From assembly GCA_018268935.1 (NCBI GenBank), contig JAFDVS010000078.1, forward strand, positions 23,462 through 87,461: a DNA stretch of 64,000 nucleotides, in the 5' to 3' direction. Source of the stretch: Acidobacteriota bacterium. GTDB taxonomy: Bacteria; Acidobacteriota; Terriglobia; Bryobacterales; Bryobacteraceae. Below are positions 53,935 through 63,271 of the stretch, piece by piece (positions within the stretch are counted from its first letter, which is position 1; each line of letters opens with the position of its first letter). A model generated the notes under the pieces. The model had not been told where the DNA came from, did no database searches, and was given only the letters and a program-made list of their open reading frames with translations. A program made the position numbers and the translations under genes.

Positions 53935-55440
53935 CTACCACGTGTAATGCACCGTATAAGTAAGCACTTGCTCCTGCTCGGGCCCCAGTTTCACCAAGAA
54001 CTCCGCCGTTTGGCTATCGCTCTTGCGATGCGGCAGCGTCTGCGCTGTCAGCCGCCAGTTCGTCCACCGGTAGAGGTGCTCCACAACGCGAACCTCCACC
54101 GCCTCCTTCTTGTGGTTGCGAATCCGAATCTCGAACGACTCGTCCAGCCAGTTCTTCTCCTGGTCGATCTGAATCCTCGTTCGTTTGCGCTCGCCGACGA
54201 TGTCAAACGCGTCTCCCGTATAGACACGCAGTTTTTCATTCCGGGGCGTATGGTCGATATTGTTCTCACCGGTGAACTCCATCGCTCCGCCCTGGTCACG
54301 CCGGTAGAACCGCACGCGTCCGCGTGGCAGCGCAATCCCGAGCCCGTTCTCCGCTGTGTTGACGAACTCCCGCATCACCCATACCTTCGGATTCGACTGC
54401 GTGCCGTATTCCGGCTGGTTGCGAATCGTCATCGCATCCCAGCCATAGTAACGGCGGTCAATCTTCGCCCCGTCGTAAACGTAAACCCGCGCCGCCTGCA
54501 CATTGGTGGACCGAACAAATTCCACCTGCTTGCTTTCTCTGTCGTGCAGCGTGGTGGCCAATGGGAGCGTGTAGAGATGGTATTCATCGAACGATCGCTC
54601 CGTCACCTGTGGCGCAGCCTCGCTTCTCATCATCTTTACTTCATCCGCCATGGCTCGTTGGTACAGCGCGCCCACGGGTTGGATCTTGTTCACATCGCCC
54701 GCCACCAGTTTGATCCGCGCCTGCTCGAAGTCCTTGCCGCTCTGATTGTCCATCGTGATCCACCCCACCACATCCAACTTGTCCCCGGTTTCTCCAGCCA
54801 CCATGTTGTAGTCGGCTTTCCAACTCATCCCGCCCGAAACGTAGCTCAGTTCTCCTTCCAGCCTGGCCGCGCGCTCAGCGTGAATGCGCCAATCGAGTGT
54901 CGGCCTCAATATCGCATCCGCGGCAAGCGCCGGAAAAATCGGCCGGCCCGGCAGAGCGAACAACAGCTTGCCTCCCACCTCCACAATGGGCTGAGCACTG
55001 CCCCCTTGCGAATAAGCCATCTGCGTGTATGCGTACGCGCCACCGTAGTTCTGCATAGCCCGCTGATGGGGAACATAACCGCTGCGGATCACCTTGCCGC
55101 GAATGATTTGCTTCTCTCCGGTGACCGGAGCCGTCGTTTCAAACTCGACTTCTTTCCCCTCGAACAGATTCAGTAGCAACCCTTCTGAGATGGGCTCGGC
55201 ACGGAAATTCTGCTCCAGAATCGACAGCGTGATCTTCCCCGCCGGATCGCGCAACATCACCGAATCCGGCTCCAGATGAACCGTGGCATTGGTGAACTGC
55301 ACGATGTTCAAACCCTGCTTCAGGTCCAGTGGGATGCTCTCCCGCACTACGGCGAAGTTCTGGTTATAGATGGTCAGGCTGGGGCCGGCCGCGAACGCGC
55401 TGGCTGCTACAAGGAGAAAGGGGAACAATCGAGGCTTCAT
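53935..55440 (-). CDS. exported DUF4139 domain protein
   Basis: The 501-residue protein has a signal peptide (MKPRLFPFLLVAASAFAA) and a DUF4139 region from about residue 200 to the end. Family features include LEGELSYVSGGMSWKADYN, GWITMDNQSGKDFEQARIKLVAGD and a C-terminal FEIRIRNHKKEAVEVRVVEH block. The function of DUF4139 is unknown; these proteins are predicted beta-rich envelope proteins. It lies 14 bp upstream of the GHL6 gene and 38 bp downstream of a TonB receptor, all on the minus strand. A longer GTG start at 55458 is possible. Confidence 0.8.
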   Translation of the reverse strand: MKPRLFPFLLVAASAFAAGPSLTIYNQNFAVVRESIPLDLKQGLNIVQFTNATVHLEPDSVMLRDPAGKITLSILEQNFRAEPISEGLLLNLFEGKEVEFETTAPVTGEKQIIRGKVIRSGYVPHQRAMQNYGGAYAYTQMAYSQGGSAQPIVEVGGKLLFALPGRPIFPALAADAILRPTLDWRIHAERAARLEGELSYVSGGMSWKADYNMVAGETGDKLDVVGWITMDNQSGKDFEQARIKLVAGDVNKIQPVGALYQRAMADEVKMMRSEAAPQVTERSFDEYHLYTLPLATTLHDRESKQVEFVRSTNVQAARVYVYDGAKIDRRYYGWDAMTIRNQPEYGTQSNPKVWVMREFVNTAENGLGIALPRGRVRFYRRDQGGAMEFTGENNIDHTPRNEKLRVYTGDAFDIVGERKRTRIQIDQEKNWLDESFEIRIRNHKKEAVEVRVVEHLYRWTNWRLTAQTLPHRKSDSQTAEFLVKLGPEQEQVLTYTVHYTW

Positions 55441-55478
55441 ACCTCGTAATTGCCCCACCGGGCGAATCCTTTCAAAAT

Positions 55479-58112
55479 CTACCAGCGAAATTGCAGGGTG
55501 AACTGGTAGGTGCGCCCATCATTGAGCGTATTGGTAATCGTCGCGAACGACGGCGCGCTGAGATCGGAGTTCGGCGCGGCGAACTGCGGTGTGTTCGAAA
55601 GATTGATTGACTCGGCGCGAAATGTAATCGCGCGCTCGCTGGCCACTGTCCAGGTCCGGGAAAGCGACGCATTCACATTGGTGAACCCGGCACGCCGGAA
55701 TGTGCTGGTCCCAAGACTCCCTGCCACTTCCCCAACCGCCATGTTGCGAAACGCCGAACGCGGCAGCAGGCTGGGAGCAGTATCCGGATGGCCGATCGTG
55801 CGCCCCAGAATCGACGGATCCGCGATATGCGGCCGATCACCGTTGACTCCGTCTACATTGCCGAATCCCGGCCCGTCAGAACCCGAGAGCACCGTGAACG
55901 GCATCCCCGATTTCCGCAACCACACCGTGCTGAACGACCAGCGTCCCAGTACGCCGCGCGCTACCTTCGACTGCCCCGACAAAGCCGGCATTGCGTAGCG
56001 GAGCCGGGCCAGCGCGGCATGCGATTGATCAAATACACTGGGACCCTTCAAATCCGCATTCACGTTGTTCTCTGTCTGGCTGTAGCCCTGCCGCGAATCA
56101 TCACCGGCGGCGGTGTTCGTGTATGCCGCACCCGTGTCGATCGCCTTGCTGAACCAGTAGGAAGCATCGATTGTGACGCCTTTCCATTCCGGAATCACCA
56201 GCGTCGCCCGCGCCGCATCAAAGTACGCCCGCGACGAGTTTACCGCCGGACGCACATCGAAATAGCGCGCATCAGGACGGCGGTCAGTAATCGTGGCCGT
56301 GGTGAGCGGAATCCCCGGAACCTGCCGCGCTCGATTCAGATGCCACAGCATCAGCAGTTTGTGCGTCCGCGAGCCCACGTACCCCAACTGCACACGCCAG
56401 TTGCTGTGCACCGGCAATTCCCAACTGAAGTTGTATTGATGGGAGTAGGGCGCCTTCAAATCCTTCGGTACATCGAAAATCGCCGCTCTCCCGTTCGGAT
56501 CGATCACCGCGTCCCGCAGCGGGTTGATGAGAAACGGCGCCTGTACTTCGATCTTCTGGAACTCCGGTGGATTCCACCGCAGTTGCTGGAACGTGATCGC
56601 GAATAACTCGCCATAGTGAACGCCATACGCCCCGCGCAGCACACCCAACTTCGGCGGCAGTCGATACGCAAAGGAAACCGTCGGGGCGAAATTGTTGCAG
56701 TCGCAATCGTACGGAATACGCGTCCGGTTGTTCACCTCGTAAGGCGCAACCATCGGCTGCCAGCGTACGGCAGCCTGCAACGTCAGATTCGGCCGTGCCT
56801 GCCAGGTGTCGCCGGCAAACCAGTGTGTTTCCCAACGCCGGAATCCCCGATCCAATTCCCCAATCCCCGTGGAGTAACGGCTCGGAATACCAAGTCGAAA
56901 GTTGGTGATCGCATCCCGCCCGAAATCGTTTCGAAAATAGAAATTCCCCCGATTCGAAGATGCCTCGCGCCCATTGAAGCGCAGCCTGTCGGCCTCGCCG
57001 CCAAAGACAAAGCGATGCGCTCCGCGGCGGTGATTCAGCAGCCCCGCGTACCGGAACCGGTTCTGAATCCGATCGAGCGGAACGTTGGATCCAGGACCCA
57101 GCGTCGTGAAGGCCGACCCGATCTGTACCTGTGGGCCCACCGCATTCGGCTCCGGCATCAGCAACGATCGAAGCCGGTCAAACCCCGCGCTGAAGTCACC
57201 GGTCGTATGAGCGGAGAATGCCCGCGACCACGTAATCCTCGCCGTCTGCGATTTGATCGTTGTGTCCGGGTTCTGCCCACCCACAAACTGGAATGCGTCC
57301 ACGTTCTGATTCGTCAGGCTGTGCCGCAGCGTGATCCGGTCCTTGCTGCCGCGCAGTTGATCCACCCGGAACGAAGCTGTGTCCGTGTTGATGCGCTGTG
57401 CCGCATTGGTGTTCAGCATGCGCCGGTCGATGTCCGTGCGGTTCGGCGCGACATCCGGGAACGCCCGCAGATAGCCGAGAATCACCGCGCGCACCTGTGG
57501 ATCGGTGGCCAACACCGTGCGCTCTTCCGGAAGAGGAATCAGCACGTTCCCATTGACGTTCCCGCGAAGCTTCTGCTGGCTTCCGTCCACCGTGAGAAAC
57601 CCGTTCTTCCACAGTGGCGTGGAAACATTCAGGCCGTAGTTGTTCTCGCGCGCCGGTTGTACGCTCCCCACCTGGAAAAACGATCGCGCGCTGAAGATGC
57701 TGTTGTTGTGTGTCCAGAAGATGTTGCCATGCAGCGCCGCCGGGTTGCGCGTGGAAGTGACATGCAGCACGCTGGTGCCCGCATTGCCGAATTCCGAGCC
57801 GAAATAGTTCCGCTGTGGCTGCATCTCGCTGACGATCGTTGCCGTCGTGCCCAGCCGGATGTTCAGTTCCTTCAGCGCATTGTTGTCGATGAGATTGAAC
57901 TGCACGTTCTCATTGCGGCGGCTCTCCCCGCTTTGTGTGTTGGTGCGGCCCAGCAGATTCAGGTTCGTGCGCGACGCATCGTTGGCAGGTGCAGTGACTG
58001 CGGGTTTCACCGCCGCCGTAACCGGCGGAACTGGCTTGCCGTTCTGTGCGGTGGCGGATGTGACCCCAATCAGGAAAGCGAGAATGTTACGGACGAATGA
58101 CACCGGAGGCAA
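55479..58112 (-). CDS. TonB-dependent outer-membrane receptor
   Basis: The 877-residue protein has a signal peptide (about 1-22) and a Pro/Ala/Val-rich segment. It then has a plug-like region (NENVQFNLIDNNALKELN, SEFGNAGTSVLHVTSTRN) and a long beta-barrel ending in YQFTLQFRW, with a terminal aromatic residue. Unlike the receptor at 21135, it lacks the carboxypeptidase-regulatory domain. It heads a minus-strand operon with DUF4139 and GHL6 glycosidase genes. The start may be TTG 58112 or GTG 58103; neither has a clear ribosome site. The divergent dehydratase gene starts 15 bp away. Confidence 0.82.
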   Translation of the reverse strand: MPPVSFVRNILAFLIGVTSATAQNGKPVPPVTAAVKPAVTAPANDASRTNLNLLGRTNTQSGESRRNENVQFNLIDNNALKELNIRLGTTATIVSEMQPQRNYFGSEFGNAGTSVLHVTSTRNPAALHGNIFWTHNNSIFSARSFFQVGSVQPARENNYGLNVSTPLWKNGFLTVDGSQQKLRGNVNGNVLIPLPEERTVLATDPQVRAVILGYLRAFPDVAPNRTDIDRRMLNTNAAQRINTDTASFRVDQLRGSKDRITLRHSLTNQNVDAFQFVGGQNPDTTIKSQTARITWSRAFSAHTTGDFSAGFDRLRSLLMPEPNAVGPQVQIGSAFTTLGPGSNVPLDRIQNRFRYAGLLNHRRGAHRFVFGGEADRLRFNGREASSNRGNFYFRNDFGRDAITNFRLGIPSRYSTGIGELDRGFRRWETHWFAGDTWQARPNLTLQAAVRWQPMVAPYEVNNRTRIPYDCDCNNFAPTVSFAYRLPPKLGVLRGAYGVHYGELFAITFQQLRWNPPEFQKIEVQAPFLINPLRDAVIDPNGRAAIFDVPKDLKAPYSHQYNFSWELPVHSNWRVQLGYVGSRTHKLLMLWHLNRARQVPGIPLTTATITDRRPDARYFDVRPAVNSSRAYFDAARATLVIPEWKGVTIDASYWFSKAIDTGAAYTNTAAGDDSRQGYSQTENNVNADLKGPSVFDQSHAALARLRYAMPALSGQSKVARGVLGRWSFSTVWLRKSGMPFTVLSGSDGPGFGNVDGVNGDRPHIADPSILGRTIGHPDTAPSLLPRSAFRNMAVGEVAGSLGTSTFRRAGFTNVNASLSRTWTVASERAITFRAESINLSNTPQFAAPNSDLSAPSFATITNTLNDGRTYQFTLQFRW

Positions 58113-58118
58113 TATATT
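58113..58118 (+). promoter_or_regulatory. possible -10 box, TATATT, before the dehydratase start
   Basis: TATATT (58113-58118) ends 9 nt before ATG 58128, with an overlapping TATTAG at 7 nt. No Shine-Dalgarno is at a usable distance (GGAGG at 58105-58109 is 18 nt away). The 15-bp gap to the divergent receptor start would have to serve both genes. Confidence 0.3.
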
Positions 58119-58127
58119 AGAAATACC

Positions 58128-59810
58128 ATGGACAAACCAAAGAAGCTGAGAAGCGCGGAGTGGTTCGATACCCCCGAGTACTACGCCTTCTCACGCAAAG
58201 CATGGCTCCGCAGCGAGGGGTTTGGCCGCCACGTCTTTGATGGTAAGCCGATGATCGGCATCTGCAACTCCTGGAGCGAACTCAATAACTGCAATGCCCA
58301 TCTGCGCCAGGTGGCGGAAGCGGTCAAACGCGGAGTTTGGGCCGCTGGTGGAGTTCCACTCGAGTTCCCCACCATCTCACTGGGTGAGATGTTCCTTCGG
58401 CCAACATCCATGCTCCTTCGAAACCTGATGGCCATGGATGTGGAAGAGTCGATTCGCGGTTATCCCATGGATGGCGTCGTCCTGCTCTGCGGCTGCGATA
58501 AGACAACCCCCGCTCAACTGATGGGCGCCGTCTCCGCGGGCATCCCGTCCATCATGGTTACCGGCGGGCCGATGCTCAGCGGCGAATGGCGCAATCGCAA
58601 GATCGGTGCCGGCACGGACGGCCGCAAGCTGTTCGATCTCTACCGCTCCGGCAAGTTGACAGAGGAAGAATGGGTGGATGTCGAGGGCTGCATCGCGCGC
58701 AGTACCGGCCACTGCACGGTTATGGGAACGGCATCGACAATGGCCAGTGTCGTCGAAGCGCTAGGCATGACATTACCCGGTTGCGCCGCCATCCCCGCTC
58801 CGGATTCCCGCCGCCTGGAAATCGCCGAACGGAGCGGGCACCGGATTGTCGACATGGTCCGCGAAGACCTGGTCCCCTCGCGCATCCTTTCCCGCGAATC
58901 CATCGAGAACGCGATTACCGTCAATATGGCCATCGGTGGTTCTACCAACGCCGTCGTCCATTTGCTCGCCATTGCCCGCCGTGCTGGTGTGCCCTTAGAA
59001 CTCGACGACTTCGACCACATTTCTCGCCGCACTCCCTGCCTGGTCAATGTGAAGCCCTCCGGCGAATACCTGATGGAGGAATTCTTTGCCGCCGGAGGAG
59101 TTCCCGCCGTGATGAACCGCATTGCTGACCTGCTCCATCAGGAGTGCATCACAGCCAACGGCCGCACCATCGGAGAAAACATTTCCGGGTCTCCTTGTTG
59201 GAATGACGAAGTGATCCGTCCTCGCCAGCGGCCGCTCAGTGAAGAAGGCGGCACCGCGATCTTACGAGGTAATCTGGCCCCCGACGGGGCCGTCATCAAG
59301 CAGACCGCCGCTTCCCCGCATCTGATGCAGCACCGCGGCAAGGCGTTTGTTTTTGACACCTACAAGCAGATGCTGGCCACCATCAATTCCCCAGACCTTC
59401 CTGTGGATGAAAACACCATCCTCGTCATGAAGAACTGCGGCCCCAGAGGCGGACCCGGTTTCCCGGAATGGGGCAACATCCCGATGCCGAAGGTCCTGCT
59501 CGACCGCGGAGTGAATGACATTGTGCGCATCTCCGACGCGCGCATGAGCGGCACTGGCTTCGGTACCGTCGTGCTGCACGTCGCGCCCGAATCGGCTGGC
59601 GGCGGCCCCCTCGCCGCCGTGCAAACCGGCGATGAGATCACGCTCGACGTGCCGCACCGCAGTCTGCAACTCCACATCACAGCCGAAGAGTTGAACGCAC
59701 GTCTACGGCAGTTCGTGCCTCCACCCCCACATTACACGCGCGGATACGGGAAACTGTTCTTAAGCCATGTTACGCAAGCGAACCTGGGTTGCGACTTTGA
59801 TTTTCTGTGA
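58128..59810 (+). CDS. IlvD/Edd-family sugar-acid dehydratase (L-arabinonate dehydratase-like)
   Basis: The 560-residue protein matches the sugar-acid dehydratase branch of IlvD/Edd. Its [2Fe-2S] cysteines are C55 (NNCNAH), C123 (CGCDKTTPAQ) and C196 (GHCTVMGTAS), placed as in L-arabinonate dehydratase. The opening RSAEWFDTPEYYAFSRKAWL also fits that branch rather than IlvD. The enzyme dehydrates an aldonic acid to a 2-keto-3-deoxy acid, and a role in arabinose or xylose degradation is likely. It is divergent from the TonB-led operon, 15 bp away, so both may serve the same sugar pathway. Confidence 0.85.
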   Translation: MDKPKKLRSAEWFDTPEYYAFSRKAWLRSEGFGRHVFDGKPMIGICNSWSELNNCNAHLRQVAEAVKRGVWAAGGVPLEFPTISLGEMFLRPTSMLLRNLMAMDVEESIRGYPMDGVVLLCGCDKTTPAQLMGAVSAGIPSIMVTGGPMLSGEWRNRKIGAGTDGRKLFDLYRSGKLTEEEWVDVEGCIARSTGHCTVMGTASTMASVVEALGMTLPGCAAIPAPDSRRLEIAERSGHRIVDMVREDLVPSRILSRESIENAITVNMAIGGSTNAVVHLLAIARRAGVPLELDDFDHISRRTPCLVNVKPSGEYLMEEFFAAGGVPAVMNRIADLLHQECITANGRTIGENISGSPCWNDEVIRPRQRPLSEEGGTAILRGNLAPDGAVIKQTAASPHLMQHRGKAFVFDTYKQMLATINSPDLPVDENTILVMKNCGPRGGPGFPEWGNIPMPKVLLDRGVNDIVRISDARMSGTGFGTVVLHVAPESAGGGPLAAVQTGDEITLDVPHRSLQLHITAEELNARLRQFVPPPPHYTRGYGKLFLSHVTQANLGCDFDFL

Positions 59811-60702
59811 GGCGTTGCTCTCGCAGCAACCGTCCGCGCCTGCAGACGCTCCCAAGCCGGAAGCACCCGCACGGCCTGTGTACGCCTTCTCCGGCAAACC
59901 GCTCAACCTCCAATTCGCCTGTAGCGACGACGACATCATGGCGTTCGGACTCACCTGTGCCGAAGACGAACCGTGTGAGGTCTACCTGGAGTTGGCTGCC
60001 CTCGAATCGGTCGGTGGCAAAGTGTTCCTCACCGGCAACCTGCACACACGCGACGCAACCATGTGGAGTGTTCTGCTCGGCAGCGAAGATGGTGGCAAGA
60101 CCTGGACGGAGTTGTTCGAACGCATGCGCTCTACCGGCCTCGAGCAAATCCAGTTCATCGATTTCGAAATGGGCTGGATCGGCGGCCAGCAGTTACTCGC
60201 TCTCCCGCGCGATCCCTTCTTTCTCATCACCGATGACGGCGGAAAGACCTGGCGCAGAAAACCGCTCTATTCGGAAACTCGCGTTGGAGCCATCGAGCAG
60301 TTCGCTTTCGAGAGCCGCACCGTGGGCCAGTTGCTCATCGACCGCACGCAAAGCGGCGAATCCGGCGGGCGTCACGAGTTCTACGAAACCAACTCCGGCG
60401 GCGATAGCTGGAGCCTGCGTCAGGTAAGTCCCAACCCGATCAAACTCCGCCGCCCGCGTACGCCGAACCCCGATTGGCGTATCCGCCCCGATGCCCGCTC
60501 GAAAAGCTTCGTCATCGAGCGCCGTTCGGCAGGCAGTTGGCATGCCCTGTCTTCCTTCCTCGTCAAAGCCGGCGAATGCAAACCTGCGGAATTGAAGTTC
60601 ACTGACCCGCCACCTGAGCCGGAACCCTCAAAGACCGAAGCGCCTCCGCCTCCTCCGCCCAGCGGATCCCGCCGCCCGCCCACACTCAAAAAGAAGCCTT
60701 GA
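59767..60702 (+). CDS. exported BNR-repeat (YCF48-like) protein
   Basis: The 311-residue protein has a signal peptide (MLRKRTWVATLIFCEALLS), a Pro-rich start and propeller-type Asp-box repeats: SEDGGKTWTELF, TDDGGKTWRRKP and NSGGDSWSLRQ. A Pro/Glu/Ser-rich tail (about 275-311) ends in basic residues. Such repeats occur in sialidase-like and photosystem-assembly (YCF48) proteins; the role here is not clear. Its start lies 44 bp inside the dehydratase gene, and its stop overlaps the TTGA before the HyuB gene, so the three are likely one operon. Confidence 0.68.
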   Translation: MLRKRTWVATLIFCEALLSQQPSAPADAPKPEAPARPVYAFSGKPLNLQFACSDDDIMAFGLTCAEDEPCEVYLELAALESVGGKVFLTGNLHTRDATMWSVLLGSEDGGKTWTELFERMRSTGLEQIQFIDFEMGWIGGQQLLALPRDPFFLITDDGGKTWRRKPLYSETRVGAIEQFAFESRTVGQLLIDRTQSGESGGRHEFYETNSGGDSWSLRQVSPNPIKLRRPRTPNPDWRIRPDARSKSFVIERRSAGSWHALSSFLVKAGECKPAELKFTDPPPEPEPSKTEAPPPPPPSGSRRPPTLKKKP

Positions 60703-60707
60703 CCCGC

Positions 60708-62291
60708 ATGCGAGTGAATCCCGTCGATCTCGAATTGTTCCGTCATCAGCTTGTCTCGATTGCTGAAGAGATGGGCACCGTGCTGCGCAAAACATCGTAC
60801 TCGGCGAACATCAAGGAACGCCGTGATTATTCATGCGCCGTCTACACCGCCGTTGGCGAAACGGTAGCCATGGGCGACCACATGCCCGTGCATCTTGGAG
60901 CCATGCCGCTATCGGTGCGCGCCGTGACAGACGCTTTCCACCTGCGCCCCGGCGATGTCGCCATCGTCAACGATCCATTTCAGGGCGGAACCCATTTGCC
61001 CGACATCACTGCAGTGATGCCCGTGTATCTGTCCGGATCGCATCAGCCTTCCTTCTACGTGGCCAATCGCGCCCATCACGCCGACGTCGGCGGTATGAGC
61101 CCAGGCTCCATGCCCATGGCCCGCGAAATCTATCAGGAGGGTTTGCGGCTGCCTCCCATCCTGCTAGTGAGGCGCGGCCAGATGGATCGCGACCTGCTGC
61201 GGCTCATTCTCGCCAACGTCCGCACTCCCGTCGAAAGAGAAGGGGACATCCTGTCGCAGTGGATGTCTCTGCAACGCGGAGAGCATCGCTTGCGCGCGCT
61301 GCACGCCCGGCATGGAAAACGCCTCAAAGTTCTGCTCGCCGCCCTGCTCGATTACAGCGAACGCATGATGCGTGCTGCCATCCGCACGCTTCCCGAAGGT
61401 GAATACTCCTTCCAGGATTGCCTCGATTCAGACGGCCTTACACCAAACCCGGTGTGGATTCGTGTGCGCGCCACTTTGGGCGGCGGCAAGGCAACCATCG
61501 ACTTCACTGGCTCCGATCCCCAAGCCGCCGGCCCCGTCAATGCCAACTATGCAATCGCCCTTGCCGCGTCTATGTATGTGTTCCGCTGCCTCATCCGCGA
61601 GGACGTGCCATTCACTTCGGGATTGATGCGTCCCATCCACGTCATCGCACCCGAAGGCAGCGTGGTCAATGCCCAAGCGCCCGCAGCAATGGCCGCGGGT
61701 AATGTGGAAACCTCGCAACGCATCACCGATGTCCTGTTGGGCGCACTGTCGCAGGCGGCCCCCGAACGCATTCCCGCCGCCAGTTCCGGCACCATGAATA
61801 ACCTCAGCTTCGGCGGCCTCGATCCTTTCCGCAAGCGCCCCTTTGCCTACTACGAAACCATCGCCGGCGGCATGGGCGCGAACGCGAATCACGCTGGCCT
61901 CAGCGCCACGCACACCCACATGACGAATAGCTGGAACACTCCCGTCGAAGCCTTCGAACATCTCTATCCACTGCGCATTCGCAGCTATCGCATCCGCCAG
62001 CACTCCGGTGGAGAAGGCTTGCGGCAAGGCGGGGATGGCATCATTCGCGAGTATGAGTTCCTCACCGAAGCCGATGTCACCATACTTGCCGATCGCCGCG
62101 CGCGCGGCCCTTACGGCCTTTGCGGAGCCGCAAATGGAAAGCCAGGCGCAAACCTGCTTCTAAAGGGGAACAAGACAAAGCCGCTCCCCGCAAAGGACAA
62201 TTTTCCCGTCTCCGCGGGCGATGTCCTCCGTATCGAAACGCCGGGAGGCGGAGGTTGGGGTAAGCCTTCGAAATCTACTCCGCGAACGTAG
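60708..62291 (+). CDS. hydantoinase B/oxoprolinase-family protein (HyuB)
   Basis: The 527-residue protein matches the HyuB half of hydantoinase/5-oxoprolinase: the opening VNPVDLELFRHQLVSIAEEMG, DPFQGGTHLPDIT, YVANRAHHADVGGMSPGSMP and the closing TPGGGGWG. HyuB normally works with the ATP-dependent HyuA subunit, which is absent from both sides, so this may be an orphan or depend on a distant HyuA. ATG 60708 is preferred; a TTG at 60699 would overlap the upstream stop. The 3' end overlaps the convergent propeller gene by 17 bp. Confidence 0.87.
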   Translation: MRVNPVDLELFRHQLVSIAEEMGTVLRKTSYSANIKERRDYSCAVYTAVGETVAMGDHMPVHLGAMPLSVRAVTDAFHLRPGDVAIVNDPFQGGTHLPDITAVMPVYLSGSHQPSFYVANRAHHADVGGMSPGSMPMAREIYQEGLRLPPILLVRRGQMDRDLLRLILANVRTPVEREGDILSQWMSLQRGEHRLRALHARHGKRLKVLLAALLDYSERMMRAAIRTLPEGEYSFQDCLDSDGLTPNPVWIRVRATLGGGKATIDFTGSDPQAAGPVNANYAIALAASMYVFRCLIREDVPFTSGLMRPIHVIAPEGSVVNAQAPAAMAAGNVETSQRITDVLLGALSQAAPERIPAASSGTMNNLSFGGLDPFRKRPFAYYETIAGGMGANANHAGLSATHTHMTNSWNTPVEAFEHLYPLRIRSYRIRQHSGGEGLRQGGDGIIREYEFLTEADVTILADRRARGPYGLCGAANGKPGANLLLKGNKTKPLPAKDNFPVSAGDVLRIETPGGGGWGKPSKSTPRT

Positions 62292-63261
62292 CCAGCACAC
62301 GCTTCGGATCCACGCGCCACACCGTCTGTTGCGCAACGTTGACCAGCCACAGCGAGTTCGCGCCGAAGCGCAACGCCCCACCACCCTCACCGGCAAACTG
62401 CTGCACAACCTGATCCGTCTTCGGGTCGATACGCGTGAGCGGAAATCCCTTCGCCGTCACCCAGACGGACCCCGCCCCAGCGGTGATCTCCCCCTTACAA
62501 TCCGGAATTTGCAGGTCAATGCTCGCCGTTACCTTGTTCGTCTTCGGATCGATGCGGGACACTTTGCCCTTTTCCGCACCGAGTACCCACATCGAACCTT
62601 CCGCGAAAACCAAAGAGCGAGGCCCTGATGCGACGTCGATGTATTTCTCCACCAGATTGGTCAGCGGGTCGATGCGAAGCAGTTGATTCGTCGCCGGGCA
62701 TGTCGCCCACAACGATTTCTCGGCCGCAATCATGCTGGTGCACCCAGCGGGCAAACGGGTTTCCGCCACCACTCTACTGCTCGCCGGATCCAGGCGTGAT
62801 AAAGTTCCCTTCTCGTCAGTCAGCGCCCAGATGCTGTCCTCCGTCGCGGCGATACCTTGCAGCGCACCCGCAGCCCCGCCGCCAATGGCAGCCTTGCTTT
62901 CGTTCGTCTTCGCTTGGAGACGGACAATGGATTTTTCTCCGCAATCCGGAACCCATGTGCTCTCAAAACCAGTGGCCAGCCCCGCGCAGGGCATCTTCAC
63001 TGCGGCAATCCGTTCACCAGCCTTGTTCGCCTTCGCGTCAATGGGTATGACCCCAGCCGGAGTGCTCACCCACACCGCTTCCGGAATGCCCATGATCGCC
63101 GTCGCGCCAGCCACAGCGATCTCCGCCTCCGGCTTCAATTTCGCAATAGGGATCTGCACTCCAGGCGTCGTAACGCCAGCCTTAGGCATTACAGTCACGC
63201 GCTTGCGATCTGCCGCGCTCAGCACTGCGGCTGCCGCGAGTATCAGGCAAAGTATTCGCAT
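62275..63261 (-). CDS. exported Vgb/YVTN-type beta-propeller protein
   Basis: The 328-residue protein has a signal peptide (MRILCLILAAAAVLSAA) and repeated blades of the virginiamycin B lyase-like type, seen as recurring SIWALTDEKGTLSRLDP, SLWATCPATNQLLRIDP and SMWVLGAEKGKVSRIDP. Such propellers bind ligands or streptogramin-like molecules, but most environmental members have no known activity. ATG 63261 begins the signal peptide. The gene lies 10 bp downstream of the DUF1501 gene and is probably co-transcribed with it. Confidence 0.8.
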   Translation of the reverse strand: MRILCLILAAAAVLSAADRKRVTVMPKAGVTTPGVQIPIAKLKPEAEIAVAGATAIMGIPEAVWVSTPAGVIPIDAKANKAGERIAAVKMPCAGLATGFESTWVPDCGEKSIVRLQAKTNESKAAIGGGAAGALQGIAATEDSIWALTDEKGTLSRLDPASSRVVAETRLPAGCTSMIAAEKSLWATCPATNQLLRIDPLTNLVEKYIDVASGPRSLVFAEGSMWVLGAEKGKVSRIDPKTNKVTASIDLQIPDCKGEITAGAGSVWVTAKGFPLTRIDPKTDQVVQQFAGEGGGALRFGANSLWLVNVAQQTVWRVDPKRVLATFAE

Positions 63262-63271
63262 CGTCGGTCTC

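Noticed and set aside
56616..58100. Long open frame on the plus strand opposite the TonB receptor
   Set aside because: Arg/Pro-rich translation without domains, antisense to a clear receptor gene. Shadow frame.
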